A DNA stretch of 64,000 nt, taken from positions 124,001 to 188,000 of the forward strand of contig JAEWPV010000020.1 of assembly GCA_023460535.1 (NCBI GenBank), written 5' to 3'. Of the stretch, positions 8,477 through 17,051 are shown piece by piece. Each line of letters starts with the position of its first letter. Position 1 is the first letter of the stretch. The notes under the pieces were generated by a model that worked only from the letters and a program-made list of their open reading frames with translations, was not told the origin of the DNA and searched no databases. The DNA comes from Bacillota bacterium (GTDB taxonomy: Bacteria; Bacillota; Clostridia; Oscillospirales; Ruminococcaceae). The position numbers and the translations under genes were made by a program.

Positions 8477-9781
8477 ATGGTAAGAGCCATGTATTCCGGC
8501 GTTGCCGGATTACGCGCACACCAGACAAGAATGGACGTTATCGGCAATAACATTGCCAACGTCAACACCTATGGCTTTAAATCTTCCAGGACCACATTCC
8601 GGGATGTGTATTATCAGACCCTGAGCGGGTCGTCTTCCGGCACACAGCTGCGCGGCGGTGTTAACCCCAAGCAGGTTGGTTACGGAGCGCAGGTTGCGTC
8701 CATCGATATTATGATGGGGCAGTCCGGCTTTCAGCCCACGGATAAGGGCATGGATGTTGCAATTGCGGGTCAAGGTTTTTTACAGGTACAGGATTCTGCC
8801 GGCAATGTATTTTATACCCGTGCGGGAATGCTTGATATTGACTCAAACGGTAACGTTGTTGATTCAGCGGGCAATTTTGTACTGGGCGCATCAGGTCCGG
8901 ATGCACGTACTGCAGTGCCTTCCAGCGGCAAAATTCAGGTTACCGTCCCTCCTGTTCAGGATAATCAGGCGTCTGATGAAAAGTCGGTCACCCTTTATGG
9001 AACCTTTTCTCAGACGGCCACAATTACCTGTATTGGATCAGGAGAAAACGGAAATATGACCGTGCATTTTGTAGCAGGCACCGCTGGAACTCCTACGAAG
9101 GCTACTCTGGAAGGTACGACCTTGACTGTTACATTTGATCCTAATGAAGATTTCACGAACATGAACGATATCAACCAGTATCTCGTCATTGCCGCCGGTA
9201 CTCCCGGCGACGAAGCCGCCCCCGGTACGATTGGCATCGTGGACGGCAATGGGAATTATCTCTCCCCGGATGCGATTCCGGGTGGTGGTTTTGTACTCAG
9301 CGACTTGATTTTCCCCGCTGACCCCGCTGATCCGACTATTACGTTGGATATGACCGGCGAACAGCTTGGCAAGCTCGGCACATTCAAAACCGAAGAAGGT
9401 CGAAGCTTTAAACTGCAGGAAGTAAAAGACCTAACGAGTGTTTCCATCGGTTCAGACGGTGTTATCATGGGTAATCATTCCATTCATGGAACCATGGTGC
9501 TTGGACGCATCGACCTTGCCATATTCAACAATCCAGGCGGTCTCAATGCGGAGGGTAACACCTACTTTTCACAGAGCGCAAACTCCGGCGAGCCGTCTAT
9601 CTGCGTTGCGGGTACATCAGGCTCCGGTGCGCTTAAAGCTGGTACATTGGAAATGTCTAATGTAGACCTTTCCGCCGAATTTACCGATATGATAACCACA
9701 CAGCGCGGCTTTCAGGCTAATTCACGAATTATTACGGTAACGGATGAAATGCTCAATGAGCTTGTGAACCTCAAACGCTAA
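8477..9781 (+). CDS. flgE: Flagellar hook protein FlgE
   Basis: Main subunit of the hook, exported and assembled under FlgD. The N-terminal D0 motif is MYSGVAGLRAHQTRMDVIGN followed by NIANVNTYGFK. The C-terminal D0 motif is MSNVDLSAEFTDMITTQRGF, ending in DEMLNELVNLKR. The middle (residues about 165-310) is a variable surface domain rich in Gly, Thr, Pro and Asp. The length of 434 aa is normal. The AAAGGAG site and tight order indicate cotranscription with flgD. A strong stem-loop follows the stop codon. Confidence 0.96.
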   Translation: MVRAMYSGVAGLRAHQTRMDVIGNNIANVNTYGFKSSRTTFRDVYYQTLSGSSSGTQLRGGVNPKQVGYGAQVASIDIMMGQSGFQPTDKGMDVAIAGQGFLQVQDSAGNVFYTRAGMLDIDSNGNVVDSAGNFVLGASGPDARTAVPSSGKIQVTVPPVQDNQASDEKSVTLYGTFSQTATITCIGSGENGNMTVHFVAGTAGTPTKATLEGTTLTVTFDPNEDFTNMNDINQYLVIAAGTPGDEAAPGTIGIVDGNGNYLSPDAIPGGGFVLSDLIFPADPADPTITLDMTGEQLGKLGTFKTEEGRSFKLQEVKDLTSVSIGSDGVIMGNHSIHGTMVLGRIDLAIFNNPGGLNAEGNTYFSQSANSGEPSICVAGTSGSGALKAGTLEMSNVDLSAEFTDMITTQRGFQANSRIITVTDEMLNELVNLKR

Positions 9782-9789
9782 TCTGATTA

Positions 9790-9830
9790 TTGGTGAATAA
9801 GGGGTGAAAACAGAGCCCCTTATTCACCAA
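9790..9830 (+). terminator. 15-bp stem-loop after flgE
   Basis: TTGGTGAATAAGGGG (9790-9804) pairs perfectly with CCCCTTATTCACCAA (9816-9830) around an 11-base loop. It lies ten bases after the flgE stop and before swrD. The downstream sequence ATTGTTAAAA is not a strong T-run. It may be an RNA-stabilising or attenuating hairpin that sets flgE mRNA above the downstream motor genes, not a full terminator. Confidence 0.65.
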
Positions 9831-9907
9831 ATTGTTAAAAACGAAAAAGAACATCAGTTAAGGCAAAGACAAATCAATGTTGGTTGTCATTTAGGAGGGA
9901 GATTGCC

Positions 9908-10108
9908 ATGATTAAGCTAACCAGGGTAACAAAGAAGGATTCTAAAGAATTTATTTTAAACTGTGACCTGATTGAATCGATCGAAGAAACTCCCGACACC
10001 ACCATAAAACTGTTAAATGGAAAGATTTTAATTGTCGGAGAAACCACCAACGAAATACTTGAGAAAATAATCGCATATAAGCGAAGAATATTCGGCAAGT
10101 TCAACTAA
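9908..10108 (+). CDS. swrD: SwrD/FlbD family flagellar protein
   Basis: A 66-aa protein of the FlbD family; in B. subtilis SwrD (YlzI) raises motor power for swarming. The typical pattern is IKLTR at the N-terminus, then FILNCDLIESIEETPDTTIK and LNGKILIVGETTNEILEKI. The start is ATG 9908, behind AGGAGGGAG; an in-frame upstream start at 9884 has no such support. It lies directly before motA-motB, as is common in Clostridia, which fits a stator-related role. Confidence 0.88.
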   Translation: MIKLTRVTKKDSKEFILNCDLIESIEETPDTTIKLLNGKILIVGETTNEILEKIIAYKRRIFGKFN

Positions 10109-10151
10109 TCTGTAGGTGCGTATTCCATAAAAGATAAAAGGATGATACCAA

Positions 10152-11036
10152 ATGGATTTAATGTCGATTATAGGATTCATAGCCGCGATTGTTTTGGTTG
10201 TATTTGGCATGGTGTTTACAATGCCAGAAGCGGGGCAGGCATTTAATTTTGCAAACCAGATTAAGTTTTCTGATATATTAACATTCATTGATTATCCGAG
10301 TATTGCCATTACCATCGGCGGCACGTTTGCCACTTTGATGATTTCATTTCCGGGAAAAGCGTTTGTAAAACTGTTTAAGCATTTAAAAATTATCTTTTTA
10401 CCGCGCAAATATAACCCAATCGATCAGATTGAACGCATTGTAGCCCTTGCTAAATCCGCGCGATCCAGAGGCTTGCTTGCTCTGGAGGATGAGCTCAAGG
10501 ACAACGACGATGATTTTTTGCGCAACGGTATTATGATGGTTGTTGATGCAATTGACCCCGAGAAAGTAAAATCCCTCCTTGAGGACGAACTGGATTTCTT
10601 GGATGAACGCCATGCGCAGGATCGATCGTTTTACGACAAAGGTGCGACATTTGCCCCTGCATTCGGTATGATTGGTACGCTCATCGGTCTTATTTTAATG
10701 TTAAAGCAGATGGATGATCCTGAAAGCCTAGGTAGTGGTATGTCCAAGGCGCTGATTACTACATTCTACGGTTCTATGTTGTGTAACGTTATATTTATGC
10801 CTATCTCATCCAAACTCAAGGTGCGCCATGAAGAGGAATATCTCTGTAAGCTAATTATTTGCGAAGGCATTCTGGCAATTCAAGCCGGTGAAAACCCAAG
10901 ATTTATTTCCGAAAAACTGTACCGCTTACTTCCCGCATCGTTTGTAGCAAAACAACAGAAGTCTGGGGCGTCGGATTCGAGTGGAGATATGGATTCTGAG
11001 CCTGCTGCGAAAAAAAACGCTAAGATTAAAAAATAA
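10152..11036 (+). CDS. motA: Flagellar stator protein MotA
   Basis: Membrane subunit of the ion-driven stator. It has 294 aa with four hydrophobic segments: two near the N-terminus (residues about 5-22 and 43-62) and two flanking the conserved PAFGMIGTLIGLILMLK stretch and the GSMLCNVIFMPISSKL stretch. The cytoplasmic loop has the charged residues that contact FliG. The C-terminal tail is rich in Ser and Lys. The gene is followed after 39 bases by motB. I cannot decide the coupling ion (H+ or Na+) from sequence. Confidence 0.95.
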   Translation: MDLMSIIGFIAAIVLVVFGMVFTMPEAGQAFNFANQIKFSDILTFIDYPSIAITIGGTFATLMISFPGKAFVKLFKHLKIIFLPRKYNPIDQIERIVALAKSARSRGLLALEDELKDNDDDFLRNGIMMVVDAIDPEKVKSLLEDELDFLDERHAQDRSFYDKGATFAPAFGMIGTLIGLILMLKQMDDPESLGSGMSKALITTFYGSMLCNVIFMPISSKLKVRHEEEYLCKLIICEGILAIQAGENPRFISEKLYRLLPASFVAKQQKSGASDSSGDMDSEPAAKKNAKIKK

Positions 11037-11075
11037 TATTGCAAATGATTGCTGTTTCGAGGGGAGGGATCACCC

Positions 11076-11918
11076 GTGGCAAAGCGAAAAAGGCAGGATG
11101 AAGGGGCAAGCAGCGAATGGCTCAATACCTATGCGGATATGGTTACGTTGTTACTAACCTTTTTTGTGCTCCTTTACTCTATGTCAACCGTTAGTGAAGA
11201 AAAATGGGAATTTTTAAAGGCAGCGCTTTCGAACATCGGCATTACGACAAGTCAGCTTGTGGTAGTTGACGATGTTACTGCAGATGGCGACGGTCAGGTG
11301 GGAAGCACGGGAACCGGAATCGGTGACTCTCCTGTTGCCGAGGAATCGGATGTAAAGATTGACGTCGAACTACTCTACAAGCTTCTTCAGGATTATGTGG
11401 AGTCCATGACAGACGGAGAGATGAAGGAAAGTATAGAGCTTCAACACGGTAAGAATTATGTTTTTATCCGCTTTACCGATAACGTGTTTTTTAATCCCGA
11501 CAGTTCAGTTTTGCGGGAGGAGGGAAAAACCGTTCTTACTGAAATCGGTGGGGGGATAAAGCTGGCTGAAGATTCTATTGGCGTGATTCGGATAGAAGGA
11601 CATACGGCTACTGTTTTAGAGGATGCCAACTATCGGGTGGATGACCGTGAGTTATCTTCGGGTCGAGCCAACGCGGTACTGAAATTCCTTGAAGGCGCTT
11701 GTGAGATATCATCCGAAAAGCTGAGTGCATTGGGTTACGGAAAATACAGACCCATTGCAGACAACGCAACGCCTGAGGGAAGAAAAAAGAACCGCAGAGT
11801 GGAAATTCTTATTGTAGAGAAAAACATCAACATAGAAGACCAAGAAAGCCTCAAAGAGCTTGTTTCTAAGTTCTTTGGTCAGGATAAATATACCGTTGAT
11901 ACGGACTATATACCATAG
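11076..11918 (+). CDS. motB: Flagellar stator protein MotB
   Basis: Stator subunit with one N-terminal helix and a peptidoglycan-binding OmpA-type domain. The ion-binding aspartate is D21 in the block WLNTYADMVTLLLTFFVLLY. The OmpA domain (residues about 130-250) shows VIRIEGHT, then LSSGRANAVLKFL and the GRKKNRRVEILI end. The start is GTG 11076, eight bases after GGGGAGGG; the upstream TTG at 11049 has no support. fliM follows after 45 bases, with no fliL in between. Confidence 0.94.
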   Translation: MAKRKRQDEGASSEWLNTYADMVTLLLTFFVLLYSMSTVSEEKWEFLKAALSNIGITTSQLVVVDDVTADGDGQVGSTGTGIGDSPVAEESDVKIDVELLYKLLQDYVESMTDGEMKESIELQHGKNYVFIRFTDNVFFNPDSSVLREEGKTVLTEIGGGIKLAEDSIGVIRIEGHTATVLEDANYRVDDRELSSGRANAVLKFLEGACEISSEKLSALGYGKYRPIADNATPEGRKKNRRVEILIVEKNINIEDQESLKELVSKFFGQDKYTVDTDYIP

Positions 11919-11963
11919 TGACCTGCTTGACCCTGAAAGCCGCAAAGAAGGAGAACCCCTGAT

Positions 11964-12956
11964 ATGCCAGATATATTGTCACAACAGCAGATTGACGAAC
12001 TGCTCAAGGGTCTCAACACCGGTGAGCTTGACCTTGATGAAATAGACGAGAAGGCTTCGGAAAAGAAGGTTAAGGAATACGACTTTCGAAGCCCAAAGAA
12101 ATTCACCAAGGAACAACTGAAAAAACTTGACAGTATACACAGCAACTATACACGAAGTCTATCCTCATACCTAACCGGAATTCTGAGGATGTTTTGTCAG
12201 TTGAGTGTTACACAACTTGAGGAGCAGCGTTACCATGAGTTTAGTAACGCCTTGCCCGATTCGGTTATGATGGGCGTGGTAGACCTGAATATTCAGGATG
12301 AAAGCGTACCGGACACGAGTATCATAATAGAGATTTCTAGGAATACAGTCTTCTCCATTATCGACAGATTACTGGGCGGAAGTGGAGATATCGTAAATAT
12401 AGAACGTGAATTTACCGAAATTGAGCTTTCTCTTATTGAAAACGTACTCAAAAACATGGTAAAATTGTTTAAGGACGCATGGAAAAGCTATGCTGATATG
12501 GATCCACAGCTGGTTGGAATTGAAACCAACGCAAGACTGATGCAGACAATCTCTCCAGATGACATTGTGCTTATCACAGTTATTGATATCGCGATGAAGG
12601 GAATTTCGGGGAATATGAGTATCTGTATCCCCGCCATCAACCTCGAAGAGATCATTAAAAAGATGAATGCGCGTTCGATAAAGAGCGACAAAAAGCTTGA
12701 CGGATTAAAGGACAGTGAGCGCAGGGATATCATCTTTCGGTCTGTTAAGGACTCTAACCTTGAGTTAACTGCAGTGCTGGGAGAAGCCGAGCTTACACTC
12801 AGCGATGTGATTAACCTACAGGTAGGAGACATCGTAATGATTGACAAATCCATCTCGGATTTTATTGATTTTAAGGTGGGGTCAAAAACCTGGTTCAAAG
12901 GTAAGATGGGTAATTATAAGAAACGCAAAGCTGTTCAGCTCAGCGAAATTCTGTAG
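11964..12956 (+). CDS. fliM: Flagellar motor switch protein FliM
   Basis: C-ring protein that binds phosphorylated CheY. The N-terminal CheY-binding motif is DILSQQQIDELLKGL. The middle CheC-like domain shows SIIIEISRNTVFSIIDRLLGG, and the C-terminal SpoA domain shows LTLSDVINLQVGDIVMID. The length of 330 aa is typical. It lies directly upstream of fliY, its partner in the C ring of Firmicutes. Confidence 0.96.
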   Translation: MPDILSQQQIDELLKGLNTGELDLDEIDEKASEKKVKEYDFRSPKKFTKEQLKKLDSIHSNYTRSLSSYLTGILRMFCQLSVTQLEEQRYHEFSNALPDSVMMGVVDLNIQDESVPDTSIIIEISRNTVFSIIDRLLGGSGDIVNIEREFTEIELSLIENVLKNMVKLFKDAWKSYADMDPQLVGIETNARLMQTISPDDIVLITVIDIAMKGISGNMSICIPAINLEEIIKKMNARSIKSDKKLDGLKDSERRDIIFRSVKDSNLELTAVLGEAELTLSDVINLQVGDIVMIDKSISDFIDFKVGSKTWFKGKMGNYKKRKAVQLSEIL

Positions 12957-12971
12957 AAATGGGGTTTTCAC

Positions 12972-14207
12972 ATGAGTCCTGATATCGATAAAAACCCGTT
13001 TGGCGGACCTGCGGAGAGTGACACGCTGTCAAGCTTCGAAATAGACGTAATAGGGGAGATACTCAACATCAGTATGGGATCTGCCGCAACGGCTGTGTCC
13101 ACTATGCTAAACAGAAAGGTGATTATCACAACCCCCGAGGTCGAAATTAAACAGGTTAAGGATGTTGAATATGCATTGCTTGAGCCTGCTATGTGTGTTG
13201 AGATAACCTACATAGATGGAATAACTGGCTCAAACATTATGATTCTTAAGCAGTCTGACATCAAACTGATCTTAGATCAGTTGATGGGGCTTGAACCGAC
13301 ACCGGATGAGAACTATGTCTTTGATGAAATCAGCATCAGCGCAGCGTGCGAGGTTATGAATCAGATGATGGGCTCCTCCGCGACCGCACTCTCAAGCTTT
13401 TTAGGGAGACCAATTAATATCTCCACACCGGTTGCCTACGTGCTCGATTCTGTCGACCTAAAAAAGAGCATTGCAAAAAGCGAAGAGGACAGGGTCGTGG
13501 TTGTCTATTTTGATTTGACCATCGAGGGGATTACCCAAAGCAAGTTCATGAGCATTATGCAGATGCCTCTTGCTAAAGAGATTATCTCGCAGTCTCGGCT
13601 CATGAATGAACCGGAACCGGAAGAGCCGGCGCAATTTTCGTCAAATTCTCAGCCGGTAGAGGATCTTTTACAGAAGGTATACGACGAACCGGATTTCAGC
13701 AACATGGGCGCACCGGTATCCACCGTGGCCCCGCAACAGGTACAACCACAAATGCCTCCGATGCAGGGGTATTACCCGCCTCCTCAGCAGCCTGCGTTTA
13801 CACACCCTGCGGCAGCCTATGCACCCGGCTATCAACAGCCTGCGTACGGGTACGACCCGACGAATGTGATGAAGCAGCCGGTTGATGTTCATGGTGCGGA
13901 TTTCCAAAGCTTTCACTCCTTAGGGCAACCCTCAGCAGAAGGCCCGCATACCAACCTTGACTTAATCATGCAGGTTCCTCTTCAGGTAACCGTGGAAATT
14001 GGGAAAACAAAGAAAAAAATAAAAGAGATACTTGAGTTTAGCCAAGGCATGGTTATAGAGCTCGAAAAACAAGCCGGCGCACCGGTTGATATCATAGTAA
14101 ACGGTCAGCTTGTCGCAAAAGGCGATGTTGTGGTAATTGAAGATAACTTTGGCGTAAGAATCACGGAAATTCTCAAAAATACCGATTTTCTAAGCGGTAT
14201 ATCTTAA
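12972..14207 (+). CDS. fliY: FliY, motor switch protein with CheY-P phosphatase domain (CheC-FliN fusion)
   Basis: Switch protein of Gram-positive motors that also removes phosphate from CheY-P at the motor. The CheC-type domain (residues about 15-200) carries both phosphatase motifs with Glu and Asn kept: EILNISMGSAATA and ACEVMNQMMGSSATA. A Pro/Gln/Tyr-rich linker spans about residues 205-315. The C-terminal FliN/SpoA domain (about 320-405) shows MQVPLQVTVEIGKTKKKIKE and the GVRITEIL end. It sits between fliM and cheY, the B. subtilis order. Confidence 0.95.
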   Translation: MSPDIDKNPFGGPAESDTLSSFEIDVIGEILNISMGSAATAVSTMLNRKVIITTPEVEIKQVKDVEYALLEPAMCVEITYIDGITGSNIMILKQSDIKLILDQLMGLEPTPDENYVFDEISISAACEVMNQMMGSSATALSSFLGRPINISTPVAYVLDSVDLKKSIAKSEEDRVVVVYFDLTIEGITQSKFMSIMQMPLAKEIISQSRLMNEPEPEEPAQFSSNSQPVEDLLQKVYDEPDFSNMGAPVSTVAPQQVQPQMPPMQGYYPPPQQPAFTHPAAAYAPGYQQPAYGYDPTNVMKQPVDVHGADFQSFHSLGQPSAEGPHTNLDLIMQVPLQVTVEIGKTKKKIKEILEFSQGMVIELEKQAGAPVDIIVNGQLVAKGDVVVIEDNFGVRITEILKNTDFLSGIS

Positions 14208-14225
14208 GATTGGCGGTGGACGGAA

Positions 14226-14588
14226 ATGGGAAAGAAAATACTAGTAGTTGATGATGCAGCTTTTATGAGATTAATGATTAAAGATGTACTGACTAAGAAC
14301 GGATATGCCGAAATTGAAGAAGCGGGTGACGGTGAAATAGCGGTCAACGCGTATCAAAGCGGACGCCATGATTTGGTCATACTCGACATCACAATGCCTA
14401 ATATGGATGGAATAGAAGCACTTAAGCGAATCAAGGCGATGGATGGCGGCGCTCGCGTTGTCATGTGCTCTGCTATGGGCCAGGAATCTATGGTTGTCGA
14501 TGCCATTAAGATGGGCGCGCTCGATTTTATTGTAAAGCCCTTTAAACCAGACAGAATTATTCAGACGGTTAAGAACATCCTTGGCTAA
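14226..14588 (+). CDS. cheY: Chemotaxis response regulator CheY
   Basis: Single-domain receiver (120 aa) that is phosphorylated by CheA and binds FliM. The acidic pocket D9/D10, the phosphoacceptor D54 (VILDITMPNMDG), S82 and K104 (IVKPFKPD) are all present. There is no output domain. Its place between fliY and fliO matches B. subtilis and identifies it as CheY, not another receiver protein. Confidence 0.95.
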   Translation: MGKKILVVDDAAFMRLMIKDVLTKNGYAEIEEAGDGEIAVNAYQSGRHDLVILDITMPNMDGIEALKRIKAMDGGARVVMCSAMGQESMVVDAIKMGALDFIVKPFKPDRIIQTVKNILG

Positions 14589-14657
14589 CCAAACAACTTG
14601 GCGTCATTACCTGACATGAATGATATATTGACGTGCGGGTAAAAAGGAGGCAGAGAG

Positions 14658-15023
14658 TTGGGGGATTTTATATCGGTTGCCGGGGCAATCTTAATGATTG
14701 TGGCAATCGTTGTTCTTGCCTTTTATTCAACCAGATGGCTAGGTAAACGGATGGGCGGCTCTGCCGCGAGCAAATATCTTTCTGTTGTCGATCGCATTTC
14801 ACTGGGTCAGGACAAGTGTATAGCAATTGTCAAGGTCGGCCAAAAACACCTCCTCATCGGGGTTTCGTCCGGTTCGGTTACCAATCTTGGTGAGTTAAAT
14901 GAAGAAGATTTATCGCAGGTAACTACACAGCAGGCCTACCCTTCATTTGGGGATGCCCTGAGGGATAGTATCAAGAAATATGGCTCGTTTGGAGTTGGTA
15001 AACGGGATAAGGAGCATGATTGA
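14658..15023 (+). CDS. fliO: Flagellar biosynthetic protein FliO
   Basis: Small membrane protein (121 aa) that helps assemble the FliPQR export gate. One N-terminal helix spans residues about 5-25 (VAGAILMIVAIVVLAFYSTR). It is followed by a basic cytoplasmic region with the family pattern VVDRISLGQDKCIAIVKVGQKHLLIGVSS. The start is TTG 14658, seven bases after AAAAAGGAGG. The stop at 15021-15023 abuts the proposed fliP start. Confidence 0.88.
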   Translation: MGDFISVAGAILMIVAIVVLAFYSTRWLGKRMGGSAASKYLSVVDRISLGQDKCIAIVKVGQKHLLIGVSSGSVTNLGELNEEDLSQVTTQQAYPSFGDALRDSIKKYGSFGVGKRDKEHD

Positions 15024-15024
15024 G

Positions 15025-15813
15025 TTGAGCAAGGCAGTAACAAAAAAGCACCTAAAAAAGCCTTTGCTGCGTTTTGTTTTTTCCCTTACGCTGATTATAA
15101 TATTGGTTATTTCGCTTTTGTATAGCAATGTGTATGCTTCAGAACCCGGAATATCCATTCAAATAAACGGCGCTGAGACCGAGCAAGAGCGCATTCAAAC
15201 CCTTGACATCCTGTTTCTTTTGACGATTATCGCACTACTTCCCAGTATTCTGATTATGATGACGAGCTTTACGCGCATCATTATTGTTCTTAGTTTACTT
15301 CGGAATGCGATGGGCTTGCAGCAAACGCCACCCAATCAGGTTTTGATTGGGCTTGCACTGTTTTTATCATTGTTTATTATGTCCCCTGTAATAAGCTCAA
15401 TAGAGCAAGTGGCCTATACGCCATATGTTGAAGGTACAATTACGCAGGAAGAGGCAATAGAAAGGGCATCCGTTCCACTTAAGGAGTTCATGTTAAAGCA
15501 AACATACCGAACGGACCTTAATTTATTTCGCACCGTAGCGGAGCAGGAACGCCCCGAATCCTATGAAGAATTGAGTATGACGGTTGTCATTCCTGCGTTT
15601 ATTACCAGTGAGCTAAAACGCGGGTTTACCATGGGCTTTTTCTTATACGTTCCCTTTTTAGTAATCGACATGGTAGTAGCCAGTACGTTAATGTCTATGG
15701 GTATGATCATGCTTTCTCCGGTAACAATCTCTATGCCCTTTAAGATTTTATTGTTTGTATTGGTTGACGGTTGGGGAATGACAGTTAAAACGTTGATAGC
15801 TAGCTTTAATTAG
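15025..15813 (+). CDS. fliP: Flagellar export gate protein FliP
   Basis: Core pore protein of the export gate. It has a cleavable signal peptide (hydrophobic residues about 12-32 ending in NVYA) and helices with the family blocks ILIMMTSFTRIIIVLSLLRN and LQQTPPNQVLIGLALFL, then GMIMLSPVTISMPFKILLFV. I prefer TTG 15025 as start, because AAGGAG at 15009-15014 is ten bases upstream. ATG 15016 is only one base from that site. Unusually for this cluster, 133 bases separate it from fliQ. Confidence 0.93.
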   Translation: MSKAVTKKHLKKPLLRFVFSLTLIIILVISLLYSNVYASEPGISIQINGAETEQERIQTLDILFLLTIIALLPSILIMMTSFTRIIIVLSLLRNAMGLQQTPPNQVLIGLALFLSLFIMSPVISSIEQVAYTPYVEGTITQEEAIERASVPLKEFMLKQTYRTDLNLFRTVAEQERPESYEELSMTVVIPAFITSELKRGFTMGFFLYVPFLVIDMVVASTLMSMGMIMLSPVTISMPFKILLFVLVDGWGMTVKTLIASFN

Positions 15814-15946
15814 CTTTATCTTATTACATAGCCGGGTTATGTGCGTTACTTATATAACGAATTAACTTTAATAATGTCCCAACAAGTTAGCTTGATATAT
15901 CATACAGCTTTTGAATTAATCTGCTTTTAGAAAGGAGATATGGTGT

Positions 15947-16210
15947 GTGGAGCAGGGGGATGTAATTGCTCTGTTGCGTCAAGCGGTATTAACTGCTGCA
16001 AAGTTGGCAGCTCCTGTACTGATTGTCAGTATAGCGGTTGGTTTTTTAATATCGGTTTTGCAGGCAGCAACTCAGATTCATGAACAGACCCTGACATTCG
16101 TACCAAAGCTTATAGCAATTGCGCTGATATTGCTTTTAATGGCATCATGGATGATGACGGTTATGAGCGATTTTACCAATCAGGTTTTTGTGATGATGGC
16201 TGCGACATAA
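15947..16210 (+). CDS. fliQ: Flagellar export gate protein FliQ
   Basis: Small export-gate subunit (87 aa) with two transmembrane hairpin helices near residues 17-37 and 54-76. The family pattern LAAPVLIVSIAVGFLISVLQ and ATQIHEQTLTFVPKLIA is clear. The start is GTG 15947, nine bases after AAAGGAG. It follows fliP after an unusually long gap and precedes fliR. Confidence 0.94.
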   Translation: MEQGDVIALLRQAVLTAAKLAAPVLIVSIAVGFLISVLQAATQIHEQTLTFVPKLIAIALILLLMASWMMTVMSDFTNQVFVMMAAT

Positions 16211-16243
16211 ACCAAATCGTTTTTATATACAGAGGGTAACACA

Positions 16244-17020
16244 ATGATTGATATCTCCTTCAGCAACTATATGGTGTTTTTTCTTGTGCTGATACGGATA
16301 TCAGGCATGATACTGTTTCATCCAATCTATTCACGTAAAAACATTCCAACCATGGTTCAGGCAGGCTTAATTCTTGCCATATCGGTTATTCTGTTCTATT
16401 CATTATCCGACCAAACGGTTGTAATACGCGGGGTTGTTGAGTTCGTTTATACCGCTCTCAAGGAATTCGCCATTGGCTGGATATACGGCTTTATCCTACA
16501 GCTGTTCATGTCGGTAATCATGATAGGCGGAGAGGTTATGGACATGCAGATGGGTCTTGGCATGGCAAAGGTGTATGACCCATCAAGTAATGTTCAAATG
16601 GCGCTATCCAGTTCCTTTTTAAATATTATGTTTTATCTCATCTTTTTTCTTTCGAACAGTCATTTAACAACCATTCGTATGGTTATACTTTCTTACGATA
16701 TCGTACCGGTAGGCGTGCAAACCATACATCTTGAGATTGGATATTTTATCACACAGCTTTTTTCCAGCATTCTGGCACTTTCGGCGAAGATTGCCCTTCC
16801 CGTTATCGCGATTGAGATTATCTCAGAGGCGTGTGTAGGCGTTTTAATGAAGGCGATTCCTCAGATTAACGTCTTTGTTATCAATATTCAGATTAAGGTC
16901 TTGGTTGGCATACTCGTTTTACTGCTGCTTGTGGGACCTTTGTCCTCTTTTCTCCAATTGGTAATCGATCGCTCGTTTGCCACAATGGGGGAAGCGATTC
17001 GGGTTCTTGCTTACGGATAA
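16244..17020 (+). CDS. fliR: Flagellar export gate protein FliR
   Basis: Membrane subunit of the FliPQR gate (258 aa) with five to six hydrophobic segments. Family patterns include the FVLIRISGMILFHPIYSRK-like N-terminus, FAIGWIYGFILQLFMSVI, GEVMDMQMGLGMAKVYDP, and a C-terminal region with INVFVINIQIKVLVGILVLL. The order fliQ-fliR-flhB is canonical. Confidence 0.94.
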   Translation: MIDISFSNYMVFFLVLIRISGMILFHPIYSRKNIPTMVQAGLILAISVILFYSLSDQTVVIRGVVEFVYTALKEFAIGWIYGFILQLFMSVIMIGGEVMDMQMGLGMAKVYDPSSNVQMALSSSFLNIMFYLIFFLSNSHLTTIRMVILSYDIVPVGVQTIHLEIGYFITQLFSSILALSAKIALPVIAIEIISEACVGVLMKAIPQINVFVINIQIKVLVGILVLLLLVGPLSSFLQLVIDRSFATMGEAIRVLAYG

Positions 17021-17051
17021 TCTCTATTTTTGGCTTTGGGGGGAATAAAGG

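Noticed and set aside
15892..15920. Promoter between fliP and fliQ as an annotated feature
   Set aside because: The -10 candidate ATTAAT lacks the key A at position 2 of the consensus, so I list it only as a finding.
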